From Timaviella obliquedivisa GSE-PSE-MK23-08B (GTDB lineage Bacteria; Cyanobacteriota; Cyanobacteriia; Elainellales; Elainellaceae): DNA of 64,000 nucleotides. The position numbers and the translations under genes were made by a program. Below, one piece after another: positions 25,924-34,470 of the stretch. The stretch covers positions 124,001 through 188,000 of the forward strand of contig JAHHII010000007.1 in the NCBI GenBank assembly GCA_019358855.1, in the 5' to 3' direction. The notes below the pieces were generated by a model. That model was not told the DNA's origin and did not search any database. It saw only the letters and a program-made list of their open reading frames with translations. Numbering within the stretch: position 1 is the first letter of the stretch; each line of letters begins with the position of its first letter.

Positions 25924-26763
25924 ATGATGACTTCCCAATACTCACCCCCGGTAGATCAACTCTTCTCCTACGGCGGCGCTCACGACAGTATCGGCGACTG
26001 GTCTGGTTATCTGAATCTTGGCATTACCTCTGACCACGTTCCTGACTTAATTCAAATGCTGTCGGATGAGTCTTTGTACCAATCAGAATCGGAAGAGGAT
26101 GATTATTGGGCAGTCGTTCATGCGTGGCGAATGGTATCAGAACTAAAGGCAGAAGCTGCAATTCCGGCTCTAGTTTCTGCCTTGGGTCGTTGGGGCGATG
26201 ACGAAGCTTGGTGGGAGTGGATTAATGAAGAATTCCCAGATGTGTTTAAGGCGATCGGCGTAGCAGCAATCCCGGCATTAGTTGATTTTTTGAGTGATGC
26301 GACGCAGGCAGATTTTCCACGCGGTACAGCGGCTCGTTCTTTGCTAGAGATTGGGCAACAATATCCCGATAGCCGTCTTCAGTGCATTGAGGGCGTAACT
26401 CGGCAACTCCAGGCTTTTACTAACAACACGTCAGAGCTAAATGCTTTTCTGGTTGACGTGCTTGTTGAATTAAACGCGATAGAGTCTGCGGCGGTCATTG
26501 AGCAAGCCTTTCAACTCAATTGTGTCGATGAGTCTATTATGGGCGATTGGGATGAGGTGCAGGTTTCTCTAGGGTTGAAAACCCGTGCAGAAGTGCCCTT
26601 AAAACGATTTAACCTCCTACCAAATGAGCCTAGCAGGCGAGAGCGGTATTCCCCGTTTCCAGAATCTGAAGGCTTTGGGGGGGCATCGAAAAAATCAAAG
26701 ACGAAGGCAAAGCGGAAGCAGCAGAAGGAGTCGCGGAAGAAGAATCGGGGAAAGAAAAAGTGA
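25924..26763 (+). CDS. HEAT-repeat-like conserved protein with basic tail
   Basis: 279 residues. Several helical segments have HEAT-like wording (AEAAIPALVSALGRWG, KAIGVAAIPALVDFLSD, GTAARSLLEIGQQYPD), and I infer a DUF1186-like or HEAT scaffold. The last 28 residues are almost all Lys, Arg, Gln and Ser (SKTKAKRKQQKESRKKNRGK), a disordered tail that could bind nucleic acid. No catalytic motif seen. ATG at 25924 or 25927. It opens the accessory stretch 25.9-29.8 kb. Confidence 0.75.
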   Translation: MMTSQYSPPVDQLFSYGGAHDSIGDWSGYLNLGITSDHVPDLIQMLSDESLYQSESEEDDYWAVVHAWRMVSELKAEAAIPALVSALGRWGDDEAWWEWINEEFPDVFKAIGVAAIPALVDFLSDATQADFPRGTAARSLLEIGQQYPDSRLQCIEGVTRQLQAFTNNTSELNAFLVDVLVELNAIESAAVIEQAFQLNCVDESIMGDWDEVQVSLGLKTRAEVPLKRFNLLPNEPSRRERYSPFPESEGFGGASKKSKTKAKRKQQKESRKKNRGKKK

Positions 26764-26826
26764 TAATTGAGGCTATGCCAAAGCTATACAATGGGCTGAG
26801 TGAACCTACAGATGAGGATCAGCCCG

Positions 26827-27438
26827 ATGACCCAGGCGACTCAAGAACGTAAGAAGAGTTTCTCCAGTTTTACTTACAAAGAAGCGTTTAAGCAGTTGGG
26901 CGTGAATGAATTACAGCGATGGACGATCGCAGCAGAACCTGTGCCGATTAGCGATTTCTTTAGGCAACGGTTAGAACGGCTTCAGCAGTTTGACTTAGAA
27001 AGTCTGGAAGGTTCTAAACCGCTGCTGATTGATGCTATCTGTGAAGAGGGATTGGAAGGGTTTCAGCGGCTCAAGGTGTGGAAGGGAGCTTATCTGGAAG
27101 GGGAAGGGGTTTGTGGTAATGCCGACTATTTGATTGCTAAGCGTCGAGCCTATCTGGAAGCACCATTTGTCTGTGTGATTGAAGCAAAGAAGGATGATTT
27201 CGAGCAGGGAACCGCACAGTGTTTGGTGGAGATGCAGGCTTGCCAATGGGGGCATCGGCAATTGGGAAAGGTGATTGATACTTATGGGATTGTGACGAAT
27301 GGGGAGGGGTGGAAGTTTTATAAGCTGTTGGTGACGGGTGAGGTTTATGAGTCGCTGCTCTATGGCGTTGGGGGAATGCCGATTTTACTGGGACTGCTGC
27401 GATCGCTTTTTCGGCAGTGTGAACAAAATCTAGATTAG
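26827..27438 (+). CDS. PD-(D/E)XK nuclease-like conserved protein
   Basis: About 203 residues from ATG 26827 (ORF open to 26800). The middle has the spacing of a PD-(D/E)XK fold: Asp in VCGNADYLIA, then FVCVIEAKKDD (E-x-K), then a Gln-bearing helix EQGTAQCLVEMQAC. The end, YGIVTNGEGWKFYKLL, resembles the last strands of cyanobacterial type I restriction-like stand-alone proteins. No helicase domain is attached. Activity is inferred only from these residues. It follows the HEAT-like gene by 63 bp on the same strand. Confidence 0.7.
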   Translation: MTQATQERKKSFSSFTYKEAFKQLGVNELQRWTIAAEPVPISDFFRQRLERLQQFDLESLEGSKPLLIDAICEEGLEGFQRLKVWKGAYLEGEGVCGNADYLIAKRRAYLEAPFVCVIEAKKDDFEQGTAQCLVEMQACQWGHRQLGKVIDTYGIVTNGEGWKFYKLLVTGEVYESLLYGVGGMPILLGLLRSLFRQCEQNLD

Positions 27439-27685
27439 AACCCATGCAAGAATTACGGTACGGAATCAATTGATTCGTATGTTTACGAAAATCTTTTGCA
27501 TTACATAAAACTCAAGCGATCGATATGACGTTAGGATTTCTTGATTTGAGTGAAGTAGAGATCATTGTCCAGAGGATGTTTCCTAGGCGCAGGCGAAATC
27601 TCGATTTAGCACAGGATCGCAGCGTTAGAAGAGATAGAATTTGAGGTAAGGTTAAATTGAAATAAACGAGAGGTTAGAGCACGTC

Positions 27686-27955
27686 ATGTCATCTACAAAA
27701 CAGCAACTGCTAGAGGCGATCGAGACTGCGCCTGAATCTGTTTTAGAAGAACTACTGACTCTACTCCAAATTCGTATCCAAGCCACTTCGCTATCTCTCC
27801 CTCCTCTCAACCCGCCGCCTCAGCCCGAAGATATTCCCCTTTGGGCGATCGCTGAGCAAATTCGTAACACAGTTTCACCCGAAGAGTGGTCAGCGCTCCC
27901 TAGCGACCTCGCCATAAATTTTGACCAGTATCAAAAAAGGCATCATCAACTGTGA
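27686..27955 (+). CDS. Antitoxin of a PIN toxin-antitoxin pair
   Basis: 89 residues. Helical N-terminus (QQLLEAIETAPESVLEELLTLLQ) and a C-terminal EEWSALPSDLAINFDQY tail, a form common in cyanobacterial antitoxins. Its stop overlaps the toxin start as GTGA (27952-27955), so the two are translationally coupled. By analogy with such pairs, it should neutralise the toxin and repress the operon. Confidence 0.75.
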   Translation: MSSTKQQLLEAIETAPESVLEELLTLLQIRIQATSLSLPPLNPPPQPEDIPLWAIAEQIRNTVSPEEWSALPSDLAINFDQYQKRHHQL

Positions 27956-28371
27956 ACGCTCTCTTCGCCGATACGGGTTACTTTATTGCCTTACTCAACC
28001 CTGGTGATCAACTACATTCTCAAGCGATTCGTCTTACCCAAACTCTGACCCGTCAAACAATTCTTACGTCAGAACTGATTTTAATTGAACTCTTGAATGA
28101 CTTCAGCGATCGCGGGGCTTTCTTCCGACACACTGCTGGACAGTTCGTTAACCAACTTCAAACCAGCCGTTCTACTCAGGTTATTCATGTAGACTCGCAT
28201 CTCTTTGAGAACGCTCTCACGCTCTACAATCAGCGTTCCGATAAAGCATGGAGTCTAACGGATTGTTCCTCTTTTTTAATCATGTCGCATTACGGTATTA
28301 CTGACGCGATCGCTCATGATAAACACTTCATTCAAGCTGGTTTTCGTGCTTTGCTGAAGATTGAGAAATGA
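27952..28371 (+). CDS. PIN-domain ribonuclease toxin (VapC-like)
   Basis: 139 residues. Acidic residues of a PIN active site are present: Asp7 (FADTGYF), Glu46 (LILIELLND), Asp104 (SLTDCSSF) and Asp123 (AHDKHF). GTG start overlapping the antitoxin stop. VapC-type toxins cut tRNA or rRNA when released. The sequence is of the group ending in ITDAIAHDKHFIQAGF, frequent in cyanobacteria. Confidence 0.85.
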   Translation: MNALFADTGYFIALLNPGDQLHSQAIRLTQTLTRQTILTSELILIELLNDFSDRGAFFRHTAGQFVNQLQTSRSTQVIHVDSHLFENALTLYNQRSDKAWSLTDCSSFLIMSHYGITDAIAHDKHFIQAGFRALLKIEK

Positions 28372-28555
28372 TGTGAGTCAGCAAATCGGCGATCGCATCC
28401 GTCATCCTCTAAGCTGGGGAGGCGATCGCGGGGTAACAGCACTCGGATACTGCGTGGTTGTCCGGCTTCTCGTGAAATCAGTCCTCGTCAGATTAGAGTT
28501 GAGCTTAACGCTTATGATTTCCTAAATACTAACCACTAAGCTTTGTAACCCTACT

Positions 28556-29032
28556 ATGACAGATAAGAATCAAAACATAGTGACAGTCAACCGTGAGTTC
28601 TTAATTAAGCAAAGCGAGATGTTGCAGGGAATTATTACCCGTATGGCGAATAGTTCTCTCACAGTTAAACAAGTGGGTATTGGAATTTGGTCTGCTCTAG
28701 TAGGTTTCGGCTTTACCCATAAAGTCCGACCCTTGTTTGTCCTTGCACTCATTTCCTTCGTAATGTTTGGATTGCTAGATATCTATTATCTGCTACTGGA
28801 GCGGCGATTTCGAGATAACTTTAATAGACTAGCGCGAGTCATTATGGGGTTTGAGCCTGAAACGCCTCAATTAATGATCAGATTAAAAGGTAACTTCCTA
28901 AAGCCAGATAAAATCAGTCGTCTTCAAGCTTTGAAACAATATTTGGATGCCTTCAAGTCTTGGGCAAACCTTCCTTACCTCGTGATTATTTTAATTACAT
29001 TGATAATTCTGACCCAGCCTTTACCTAATTAA
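28556..29032 (+). CDS. Small membrane protein of unknown function
   Basis: 158 residues. The N-terminal helix (FLIKQSEMLQGIITRMANSSLTVKQ) leads to two close membrane spans (about 42-76) and a third near the C-terminus (LPYLVIILITLIILTQPLP). The pattern IxRMAxxS...K before paired spans, followed by LLDIYYLLLERRFR, resembles a widespread family of small membrane proteins found in accessory regions. A role as a membrane effector is my inference from this and from its place between two toxin-antitoxin pairs. No catalytic motif. Confidence 0.7.
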   Translation: MTDKNQNIVTVNREFLIKQSEMLQGIITRMANSSLTVKQVGIGIWSALVGFGFTHKVRPLFVLALISFVMFGLLDIYYLLLERRFRDNFNRLARVIMGFEPETPQLMIRLKGNFLKPDKISRLQALKQYLDAFKSWANLPYLVIILITLIILTQPLPN

Positions 29033-29126
29033 AAAGGAAACGAGATTCTATTCCATAGAAAGGCGAGCCTTATTCAGAATGAAATAACCCTGATTGAAAA
29101 CCGCTCTCCTGCGATCGCTTCTGTAC

Positions 29127-29534
29127 TCAAACCTCAACCTCCCAATCCTCAATCTGCAAACCATCAACTCGCTCAAATTCTCGTGTGTTGTGCGTCACCA
29201 ATGTTAAATTATTGACCAGCGCGATCGCCGCAATCTGCAAATCATAAGCTCCAATGGGCGTGCCTTTAGTCTCTAACTGCGCTCGGACTATCCCAAAAAT
29301 AGTAGCTGCGGAGTCATCAAAAGGGAGAGAGACAAATTGACTCGAAAACTTTTGTTGTAGAGCGAAGTTGCGTTCTGGATTAGCACTTTTCATCGCTCCA
29401 AAGCAAAGCTCCGCTTTGACAATGGAACAGATTGCGATCTCTTGGATATTAACCGCTTCAAGCTCCTGCTTCAAGTTCAAATTTTTGCCCTTCAAATATA
29501 TGATGCAAACGTTTGTATCAAGAAGATAATTCAT
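29127..29534 (-). CDS. vapC: VapC-type PIN ribonuclease toxin
   Basis: 135 residues. YLLDTNVCIIYLKG (Asp6), ICSIVKAELCFGA (Glu42), GAYDLQIAAIAL (Asp98) and TLVTHNTREFERV (Asn116 in the fourth position, common in this subgroup) are a classic VapC set. Start ATG overlaps the antitoxin stop as ATGA. This is the second PIN module within 2 kb; the two toxins belong to different sequence groups. Confidence 0.93.
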   Translation of the reverse strand: MNYLLDTNVCIIYLKGKNLNLKQELEAVNIQEIAICSIVKAELCFGAMKSANPERNFALQQKFSSQFVSLPFDDSAATIFGIVRAQLETKGTPIGAYDLQIAAIALVNNLTLVTHNTREFERVDGLQIEDWEVEV

Positions 29535-29764
29535 TCCAAGCTTTCCCGTTCAGGCTGCTCGCCTTGAGGATATCTAATCAATGAATCATCTTGGATGCAT
29601 CCGTAAAACTGGGACAAAGATACAGCTTCAGAGACATGAGGCTGACTAATTTGATAGACAATAGTAACCTCAACATCCGTATCCCTCATATCGGGTAGAC
29701 GAATCGTCAAAAGACCATCGTTACCAATATGCGATCTTAGGGTGATGCGGTTCATAATTTTCAC
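29531..29764 (-). CDS. Antitoxin partner of VapC
   Basis: 77 residues. N-terminal beta-strand stretch (ITLRSHIGNDGLLTIRLPD) and a C-terminal FYGCIQDDSLIRYPQG segment, a tail often seen in cyanobacterial antitoxins that binds the PIN toxin. GTG 29764 lies at proper distance from AGGAA; an ATG at 29755 is also in frame. It starts 13 bp from the 3' end of the tRNA-Thr gene, which is on the same strand, so read-through from the tRNA promoter is possible. Confidence 0.78.
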   Translation of the reverse strand: MKIMNRITLRSHIGNDGLLTIRLPDMRDTDVEVTIVYQISQPHVSEAVSLSQFYGCIQDDSLIRYPQGEQPERESLE

Positions 29765-29776
29765 TCTATTCCTACA

Positions 29777-29848
29777 AGCCGATGATGAGAGTTGAACTCA
29801 CGACCGTTCGATTACGAATCGAATGCTCTACCACTGAGCTACATCGGC
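29777..29848 (-). tRNA. tRNA-Thr (anticodon CGT)
   Basis: 72 nt. On the minus strand: acceptor stem GCCGATG/CATCGGC, D arm GCTC-AGTGGTA-GAGC, anticodon stem TTCGA/TCGAA with loop TT-CGT-AA, variable CGGTC, T arm GTGAG-TTCAACT-CTCAT, discriminator T. CCA is not encoded. The anticodon reads ACG codons. A tRNA next to an accessory cluster is a classic integration neighbourhood, but I found no repeated att sequence or integrase. Confidence 0.95.
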
Positions 29849-29930
29849 AAACGCACTTTAGTATAGCAAGCAACCGCTCCAGCGCACCAATTTTTCGATC
29901 GCGCCGATCGCTGATTTCTTAATAATGTCC

Positions 29931-31172
29931 CTAGCCGACTTGTAAAATGCTGACCTCGGCTCCAGCCGCGATCGCCGTTTGTTCCATAGGAATCATCGCT
30001 AAACCATTGGTTTGAGCCAAGTTAATTAAATTTCCAGAACTATGGGAGCCGCCTGCAAGCTGAAATTGATATTCGCCTTGAACTAGACTAACCTGCCCCC
30101 AAAGATAGGTTTCACGCTTGCCATCAGAACGCAACTCTTGGAGCGATCGCCCTTTCACAAACATCGGTTCCCACCCTGCCGATCGCCCCGACATTTTCTT
30201 AAGAGCGGGTAAAACAAATCGCCAGAAAGTCACCATTGCCGAAACAGGATTGCCCGGTAAGCCAAAATAAAGGACAGGATTTTCAGGGTTTAAATTTTGG
30301 AACGTGGCAACAGTTAAAGGTTTTCCAGGTTTGACGGCAACTGCGCGAATGTGAATTTCTGCGCCCAAATCTGCCAGAATTTGATCCACATAATCATAGT
30401 CGCCCACCGAGACTCCACCTGAAGACAACACCATATCTGTAGACCGAAGCGCGATCGCCATAGCCGCCTTTAGTTCATCGGGCTGATCGGGCACGATGCC
30501 TAGAAGGATAGGTTCGGCTCCTGCACTTGCCACTAAAGCCGCCAACGCATATTGATTAGAGTCAACAATTTGTCCCGGTTGCAATGGCTGATCAGGGGCG
30601 ACCAATTCGCTACCTGTGGAAAGAATTGCCACCCGCAGACGACGGTAAACTGCAACTTTGACACACTGCGCTGCCGCCAGAACAGCAATATCCGAAGCAC
30701 CTAGAACGGTTCCGGGTTGCAGTAAAGAACCACCTGCCTTATAAAATTCGGCACGGTGACGAACAAAGGCTTGAGGTTTGGGAGCAGAAAGAATGGTGAC
30801 AGAATTGCTTTCCCGCTGAGTTTCTTCTTGAATAACGATCGTGTCGGCTCCATCTGGCATCATCGACCCGGTTAAGATTCGAGCCGCTTGTCCAGCTTGT
30901 ACCGTTTTCTGAGGAAGGTAACCCGCCGGAATTTCTTCAATTATTTTTAGCGTGATGGGGCGATCGCCACAATGTTGCACATCTTCGTACCGCACTGCAT
31001 AGCCATCCATTGCCGAGTTATCCCAATGAGGAAAGTCGAGAGCGCTGCTGACCGGGGTTGCCAGGATGCGACCATTGGCACAGAGCAAATCGAGAGTTTC
31101 TATATTTTGCTGAGGATTGAGCGATCGCACCAATCCTAAAATTATTGCTTCAGCTTGATTAGCAGGTAGCAT
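29931..31172 (-). CDS. moeA: Molybdopterin molybdenumtransferase MoeA
   Basis: About 413 residues. Inserts molybdate into adenylated molybdopterin. Landmarks: LDFPHWDNSAMDGYAVRYED, ARILTGSMMPDGADTIVIQEE, LSTGSELV, IVDSNQYAL, SSGGVSVGDYD, KPGKPL and GLPGNPVSAMVTF. The ORF is open to 31202, but ATG 31172 (MLPANQAEAI) matches the usual family start. No other molybdenum-cofactor gene is adjacent. Confidence 0.95.
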   Translation of the reverse strand: MLPANQAEAIILGLVRSLNPQQNIETLDLLCANGRILATPVSSALDFPHWDNSAMDGYAVRYEDVQHCGDRPITLKIIEEIPAGYLPQKTVQAGQAARILTGSMMPDGADTIVIQEETQRESNSVTILSAPKPQAFVRHRAEFYKAGGSLLQPGTVLGASDIAVLAAAQCVKVAVYRRLRVAILSTGSELVAPDQPLQPGQIVDSNQYALAALVASAGAEPILLGIVPDQPDELKAAMAIALRSTDMVLSSGGVSVGDYDYVDQILADLGAEIHIRAVAVKPGKPLTVATFQNLNPENPVLYFGLPGNPVSAMVTFWRFVLPALKKMSGRSAGWEPMFVKGRSLQELRSDGKRETYLWGQVSLVQGEYQFQLAGGSHSSGNLINLAQTNGLAMIPMEQTAIAAGAEVSILQVG

Positions 31173-31251
31173 TGGCTCCATCCCGAACAGAAAGTTTCTC
31201 ACATAAAAGATAGCGCTAAAATCGATAGTATTTGATGGAGTTAATGAGTCG

Positions 31252-31877
31252 ATGATTTCACTCAGTGCCAGTGATTTGACTTTGGATGAAGTTCATAAGC
31301 TGTTGTTGCTTGAGGAACGGGAAGGTCTATCGTTTGAATCCTTGCTAACTCTAGAGCCAATTACTGAAACCGATCGCCATAATCTTGAGCTAATTAGGAT
31401 GAATTTTAAGCGTTATCTCAGTGCAGGCAGAGCCTTAAAAGGGGTCGTTCGATTCTTGGCGATCGCGCCACTGCTGCAACTCAGCGGCTTCTACTCACCT
31501 TTAATTACACTCAAGGTTGAAGAAAACATCGCACCGATTAACCTGGAAGGAGAGAAGACTAAAATTACTGGACGTTTTGACTTAGTTGCGACTAAAAATC
31601 TAGAAAATGGCATGGAATTTTGGCTGCTAGTCATTGAAACTAAGGAGGGTTTTGCTGCGCCTCGGATCGGGTTGCCCCAGGTCTTAACCTATAGTTACAC
31701 GAGCTTAGAGAGTCAGCCATCCGTTTTGGGTCTGACCACCAACGGAGACAGTTATCGGTTGTCTATCTTCAAGCAGGTCATCCTCCCACCTATTCTTTGC
31801 TACCAGAATTGAACTTAACAGATTCAGATCGAGCAATCCAGCTTTTACAGGTTTTGAAAGCAGTTGTTAAAAGCTAG
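31252..31877 (+). pseudogene. Restriction-endonuclease-like (PD-(D/E)XK) protein, frameshifted near its 3' end
   Basis: The intact part (residues 1-169) has LSGFYSPLITLKVEE, then Asp110 (KITGRFDLVAT), Glu129 and Lys131 (LLVIETKEG), then IGLPQVLTYSY and LGLTTNGDSYR. This is the layout of cyanobacterial stand-alone type I restriction-like proteins. After Arg169 the frame gives a nonsense tail ending at 31812. Reading one frame back from about 31759 gives a natural ending instead (GHPPTYSLLPELNLTDSDRA... to AVVKS, stop TAG 31875-31877). Adding one T at CGGTT-GTC (31759-31761) restores the whole frame. It is a 1-nt deletion or a sequencing error in a short T run. Confidence 0.75.
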
Positions 31878-31927
31878 CAGGCAGGTCGAACAGATTCAAG
31901 CAAATTTTAATTCAGAACTGAAGCGAC

Positions 31928-32860
31928 CTACGGCTTAAGTGAGTTGCGCTCCCAGAACACTCCCTCTGCATAGCCTTGAATCGCGGGGTTGTCAGCCGCG
32001 ATCGCCAATCGTTTTTCTGCCAAACAGCAATAAGCCAAATCCCTCTCAATTCCTACATAGTGCCTGCCCGTCTTCTTCGCCACCACCGAAGTAGTTCCAG
32101 AACCCATAAACGGATCAAGCACGACGTCACCTACGTTAGAACTCGCCAAGATAATTTTTGCTAACAGCTTTTCTGGCTTCTGGGTTGGATGATCCGTGTT
32201 CTCAGGCATCGACCAAAAGGGAATCGTTAAATCTGTCCACAAATTAGAAGGATGCGTCAGCCGATAGTTTCCTTGCTGCGTTTTCTGCCAGTCTTTAGGT
32301 TTTCCCTGAGCATCAGTATAAGGAGCCATAACCCGCCGCTTTAGCTTGACAGCATCCAGGTTAAAAGTGTATTGATCAGAAACCGTACAGAACCAAATTT
32401 GTTCAGAACAATTCTTCCAATTAGCGTTAGCGCCTCTGCCTTTTTCTCGTTCCCAGGTAATGCAATTACGTACCTTTAGATACTTCTCGGTAACTAAATG
32501 AATAGCGGCTGAAGAATGCCAATCGCCGCAAATATAAACAGATGCCGTGGGCTTAAGAGTTCTGAGAAGTTCGGGCAACCAGGATTCTAGCCATTTTTGA
32601 TAAGCCAAGAGCGATCGCTCCTTAAACTCGGTTTCGCCAAAGGTCTTCGTCAAGTTATAAGGCGGATCAATAAACAGCAAATCTACAAATGCGATCGGCA
32701 GTTTATCCAATACTTCCAGCAAATCCTGATTAATGGTTTGATTCAAAACCGCCTCAGCTTCAACCGCACCATTCAACTTCAGTAACCACTGTTGATAATG
32801 CTCAAGCTCTTCGGTTGATAAGGTTAATGTGCGATTTCTGGGCGCTCTAGATTTATCCAT
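31928..32860 (-). CDS. DNA methyltransferase (amino-MTase, DPPY motif)
   Basis: About 310 residues. Catalytic motif IV DPPYN in LLFIDPPYNLTKTFGE comes before the SAM-binding motif I DPFMGSGTTSVVAKK, the order of beta-class N6-adenine/N4-cytosine methyltransferases. MPENTDHPTQKPEKLLAKII lies between them, and YVGIERDLAYC follows. TTG 32872 is in frame, but ATG 32860 is preferred. Specificity cannot be told from sequence. It converges on the frameshifted nuclease-like gene with a 50-bp gap; no cognate specificity subunit is present. It could be a solitary cyanobacterial methylase or the surviving half of a restriction-modification pair. Confidence 0.9.
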   Translation of the reverse strand: MDKSRAPRNRTLTLSTEELEHYQQWLLKLNGAVEAEAVLNQTINQDLLEVLDKLPIAFVDLLFIDPPYNLTKTFGETEFKERSLLAYQKWLESWLPELLRTLKPTASVYICGDWHSSAAIHLVTEKYLKVRNCITWEREKGRGANANWKNCSEQIWFCTVSDQYTFNLDAVKLKRRVMAPYTDAQGKPKDWQKTQQGNYRLTHPSNLWTDLTIPFWSMPENTDHPTQKPEKLLAKIILASSNVGDVVLDPFMGSGTTSVVAKKTGRHYVGIERDLAYCCLAEKRLAIAADNPAIQGYAEGVFWERNSLKP

Positions 32861-32954
32861 TGGCTCTTTCAATCACTGCGGTCATATTAAAGGCATTTAG
32901 CCACCAATCACCAACAGTTGTACAATAGTCACTTGTCTTTTGGAAGTATCAGCC

Positions 32955-34250
32955 TTGATAGAACGTTATACCCTGCCCGAAATGGGCGAACTGTGGACAG
33001 AAACCCATAAGCTCAAAACCTGGCTCCAGGTCGAAATCGCTGCTTGTGAAGCGCAAGCAGAACTGGGCTATATTCCTGCCGAGGCAGTTGCAGAAATCAA
33101 GGCAAAGGCAAACTTTGACCCGCAGCGGGTTTTAGAAATTGAAAAAGAAGTCAAGCACGATGTAATCGCGTTTCTTACCAACGTCAATGAATATGTTGGT
33201 GATGTTGGGCGATATATCCACGTTGGTATGACCAGTTCTGACGTATTAGATACCGCCTTGGCGCTGCAACTGGTCGGCAGTCTTGAACTAATTATGTCGC
33301 AGCTTGAAACTTTAATCCAAGCGGTACGGCAGAAAGCCCAAGAGCATCGCAACACAATCATGATTGGGCGATCGCACGGTATCCACGCTGAACCCATTAC
33401 CTTCGGGTTTAAGCTAGCAGGTTGGTTAGCCGAACTCTTGCGCCACCGCGATCGTCTTTGCGAGTTACAAAAGCGAATTGCAGTCGGCAAAATTTCGGGA
33501 GCAGTGGGCACTTACGCCAACGTTGATCCACAAATTGAAGCGATCGCCTGTCAGAACTTGGGCTTAGAACCCGACACCGCTTCGACTCAAATTATCTCGC
33601 GCGATCGTCATGCCGAATTTGTTCAAGTCCTAGCTCTGGTTGCCGCCTCCATCGAACGCTTTGCCGTAGAAATTCGCAACCTGCAACGCACCGACGTTCT
33701 AGAAGTCGAAGAGTTCTTTTCTAAAGGGCAAAAAGGCTCCTCCGCCATGCCCCACAAGCGCAACCCCATTCGCTCCGAGCGCCTGACTGGGATGGCACGC
33801 ATCATTCGAGGTAATGCGATCGCCGCCCTCGAAAACGTCGCCCTCTGGCACGAGCGCGACATCTCCCACAGTTCTGTCGAGCGCATGATTCTTCCTGACT
33901 CCTGCACCTTGCTACACTTCATGCTTGTAGAAACAACCGACCTGGTTAAAAACCTTCTGGTCTACCCAGAAAACATGAAGCGCAACATGAACCTTTACGG
34001 CGGCGTAGTGTTCAGCCAGCGGGTAATGTTAACGCTCATCGAAAAAGGAATGCTGCGAGAAGATGCCTATGCCTTAGTGCAATCCTGCGCTCACACCGCA
34101 TGGAATCAGCCCGACGGTGATTTTCATAATTTAATTGCCAGCGACCCCAGAGTAAAAGCTCAACTCTCTGAAGCAGAAATAGAGTCCTGCTTTGATCCAC
34201 AGCATCACCTAAAAAATTTAGATCGGATTTATCAACGGTTGAATATTTAG
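32955..34250 (+). CDS. purB: Adenylosuccinate lyase
   Basis: 431 residues. Catalyses two steps of purine synthesis (SAICAR to AICAR, adenylosuccinate to AMP). Family signature SSAMPHKRNPIRSERL is intact, with IGRSHGIHAEPITFG (catalytic His), TSSDVLDTALALQ and ISHSSVERMILPD. The best start is TTG 32955, giving MIERYTLPEMGELW, with GGAAG about 9 bp upstream; the longer TTG at 32940 would include that ribosome-binding site. Monocistronic between divergent and downstream accessory genes. Confidence 0.96.
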   Translation: MIERYTLPEMGELWTETHKLKTWLQVEIAACEAQAELGYIPAEAVAEIKAKANFDPQRVLEIEKEVKHDVIAFLTNVNEYVGDVGRYIHVGMTSSDVLDTALALQLVGSLELIMSQLETLIQAVRQKAQEHRNTIMIGRSHGIHAEPITFGFKLAGWLAELLRHRDRLCELQKRIAVGKISGAVGTYANVDPQIEAIACQNLGLEPDTASTQIISRDRHAEFVQVLALVAASIERFAVEIRNLQRTDVLEVEEFFSKGQKGSSAMPHKRNPIRSERLTGMARIIRGNAIAALENVALWHERDISHSSVERMILPDSCTLLHFMLVETTDLVKNLLVYPENMKRNMNLYGGVVFSQRVMLTLIEKGMLREDAYALVQSCAHTAWNQPDGDFHNLIASDPRVKAQLSEAEIESCFDPQHHLKNLDRIYQRLNI

Positions 34251-34470
34251 CATTTTATCTAGAATAATGACAGAGCAAGAATTTTTGGTCTAAATTACTA
34301 CACACCCGCAAACCCTGTACAGAAGAAAATAGTCACTTTGAGCCAAAAGGTTTAGCCCTAGACCTGAAAATTTCAGTCAATTAGTAGATGGTTGAAGTGA
34401 AAGAAAAATGTAGACTGAGGCGGTTTAGTAATGTATAAGTTCTTGAAGCTGAGACTAGGAGTGTCGTCTC

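Noticed and set aside
27525-27644. Short frame of about 39 codons between the nuclease-like gene and the antitoxin
   Set aside because: Short, Arg-rich, no ribosome-binding site; nothing supports expression.
29777-29848. tRNA as integration site of a genomic island
   Set aside because: No integrase and no second copy of the tRNA 3' end found by eye within the window; left as a question in the findings.
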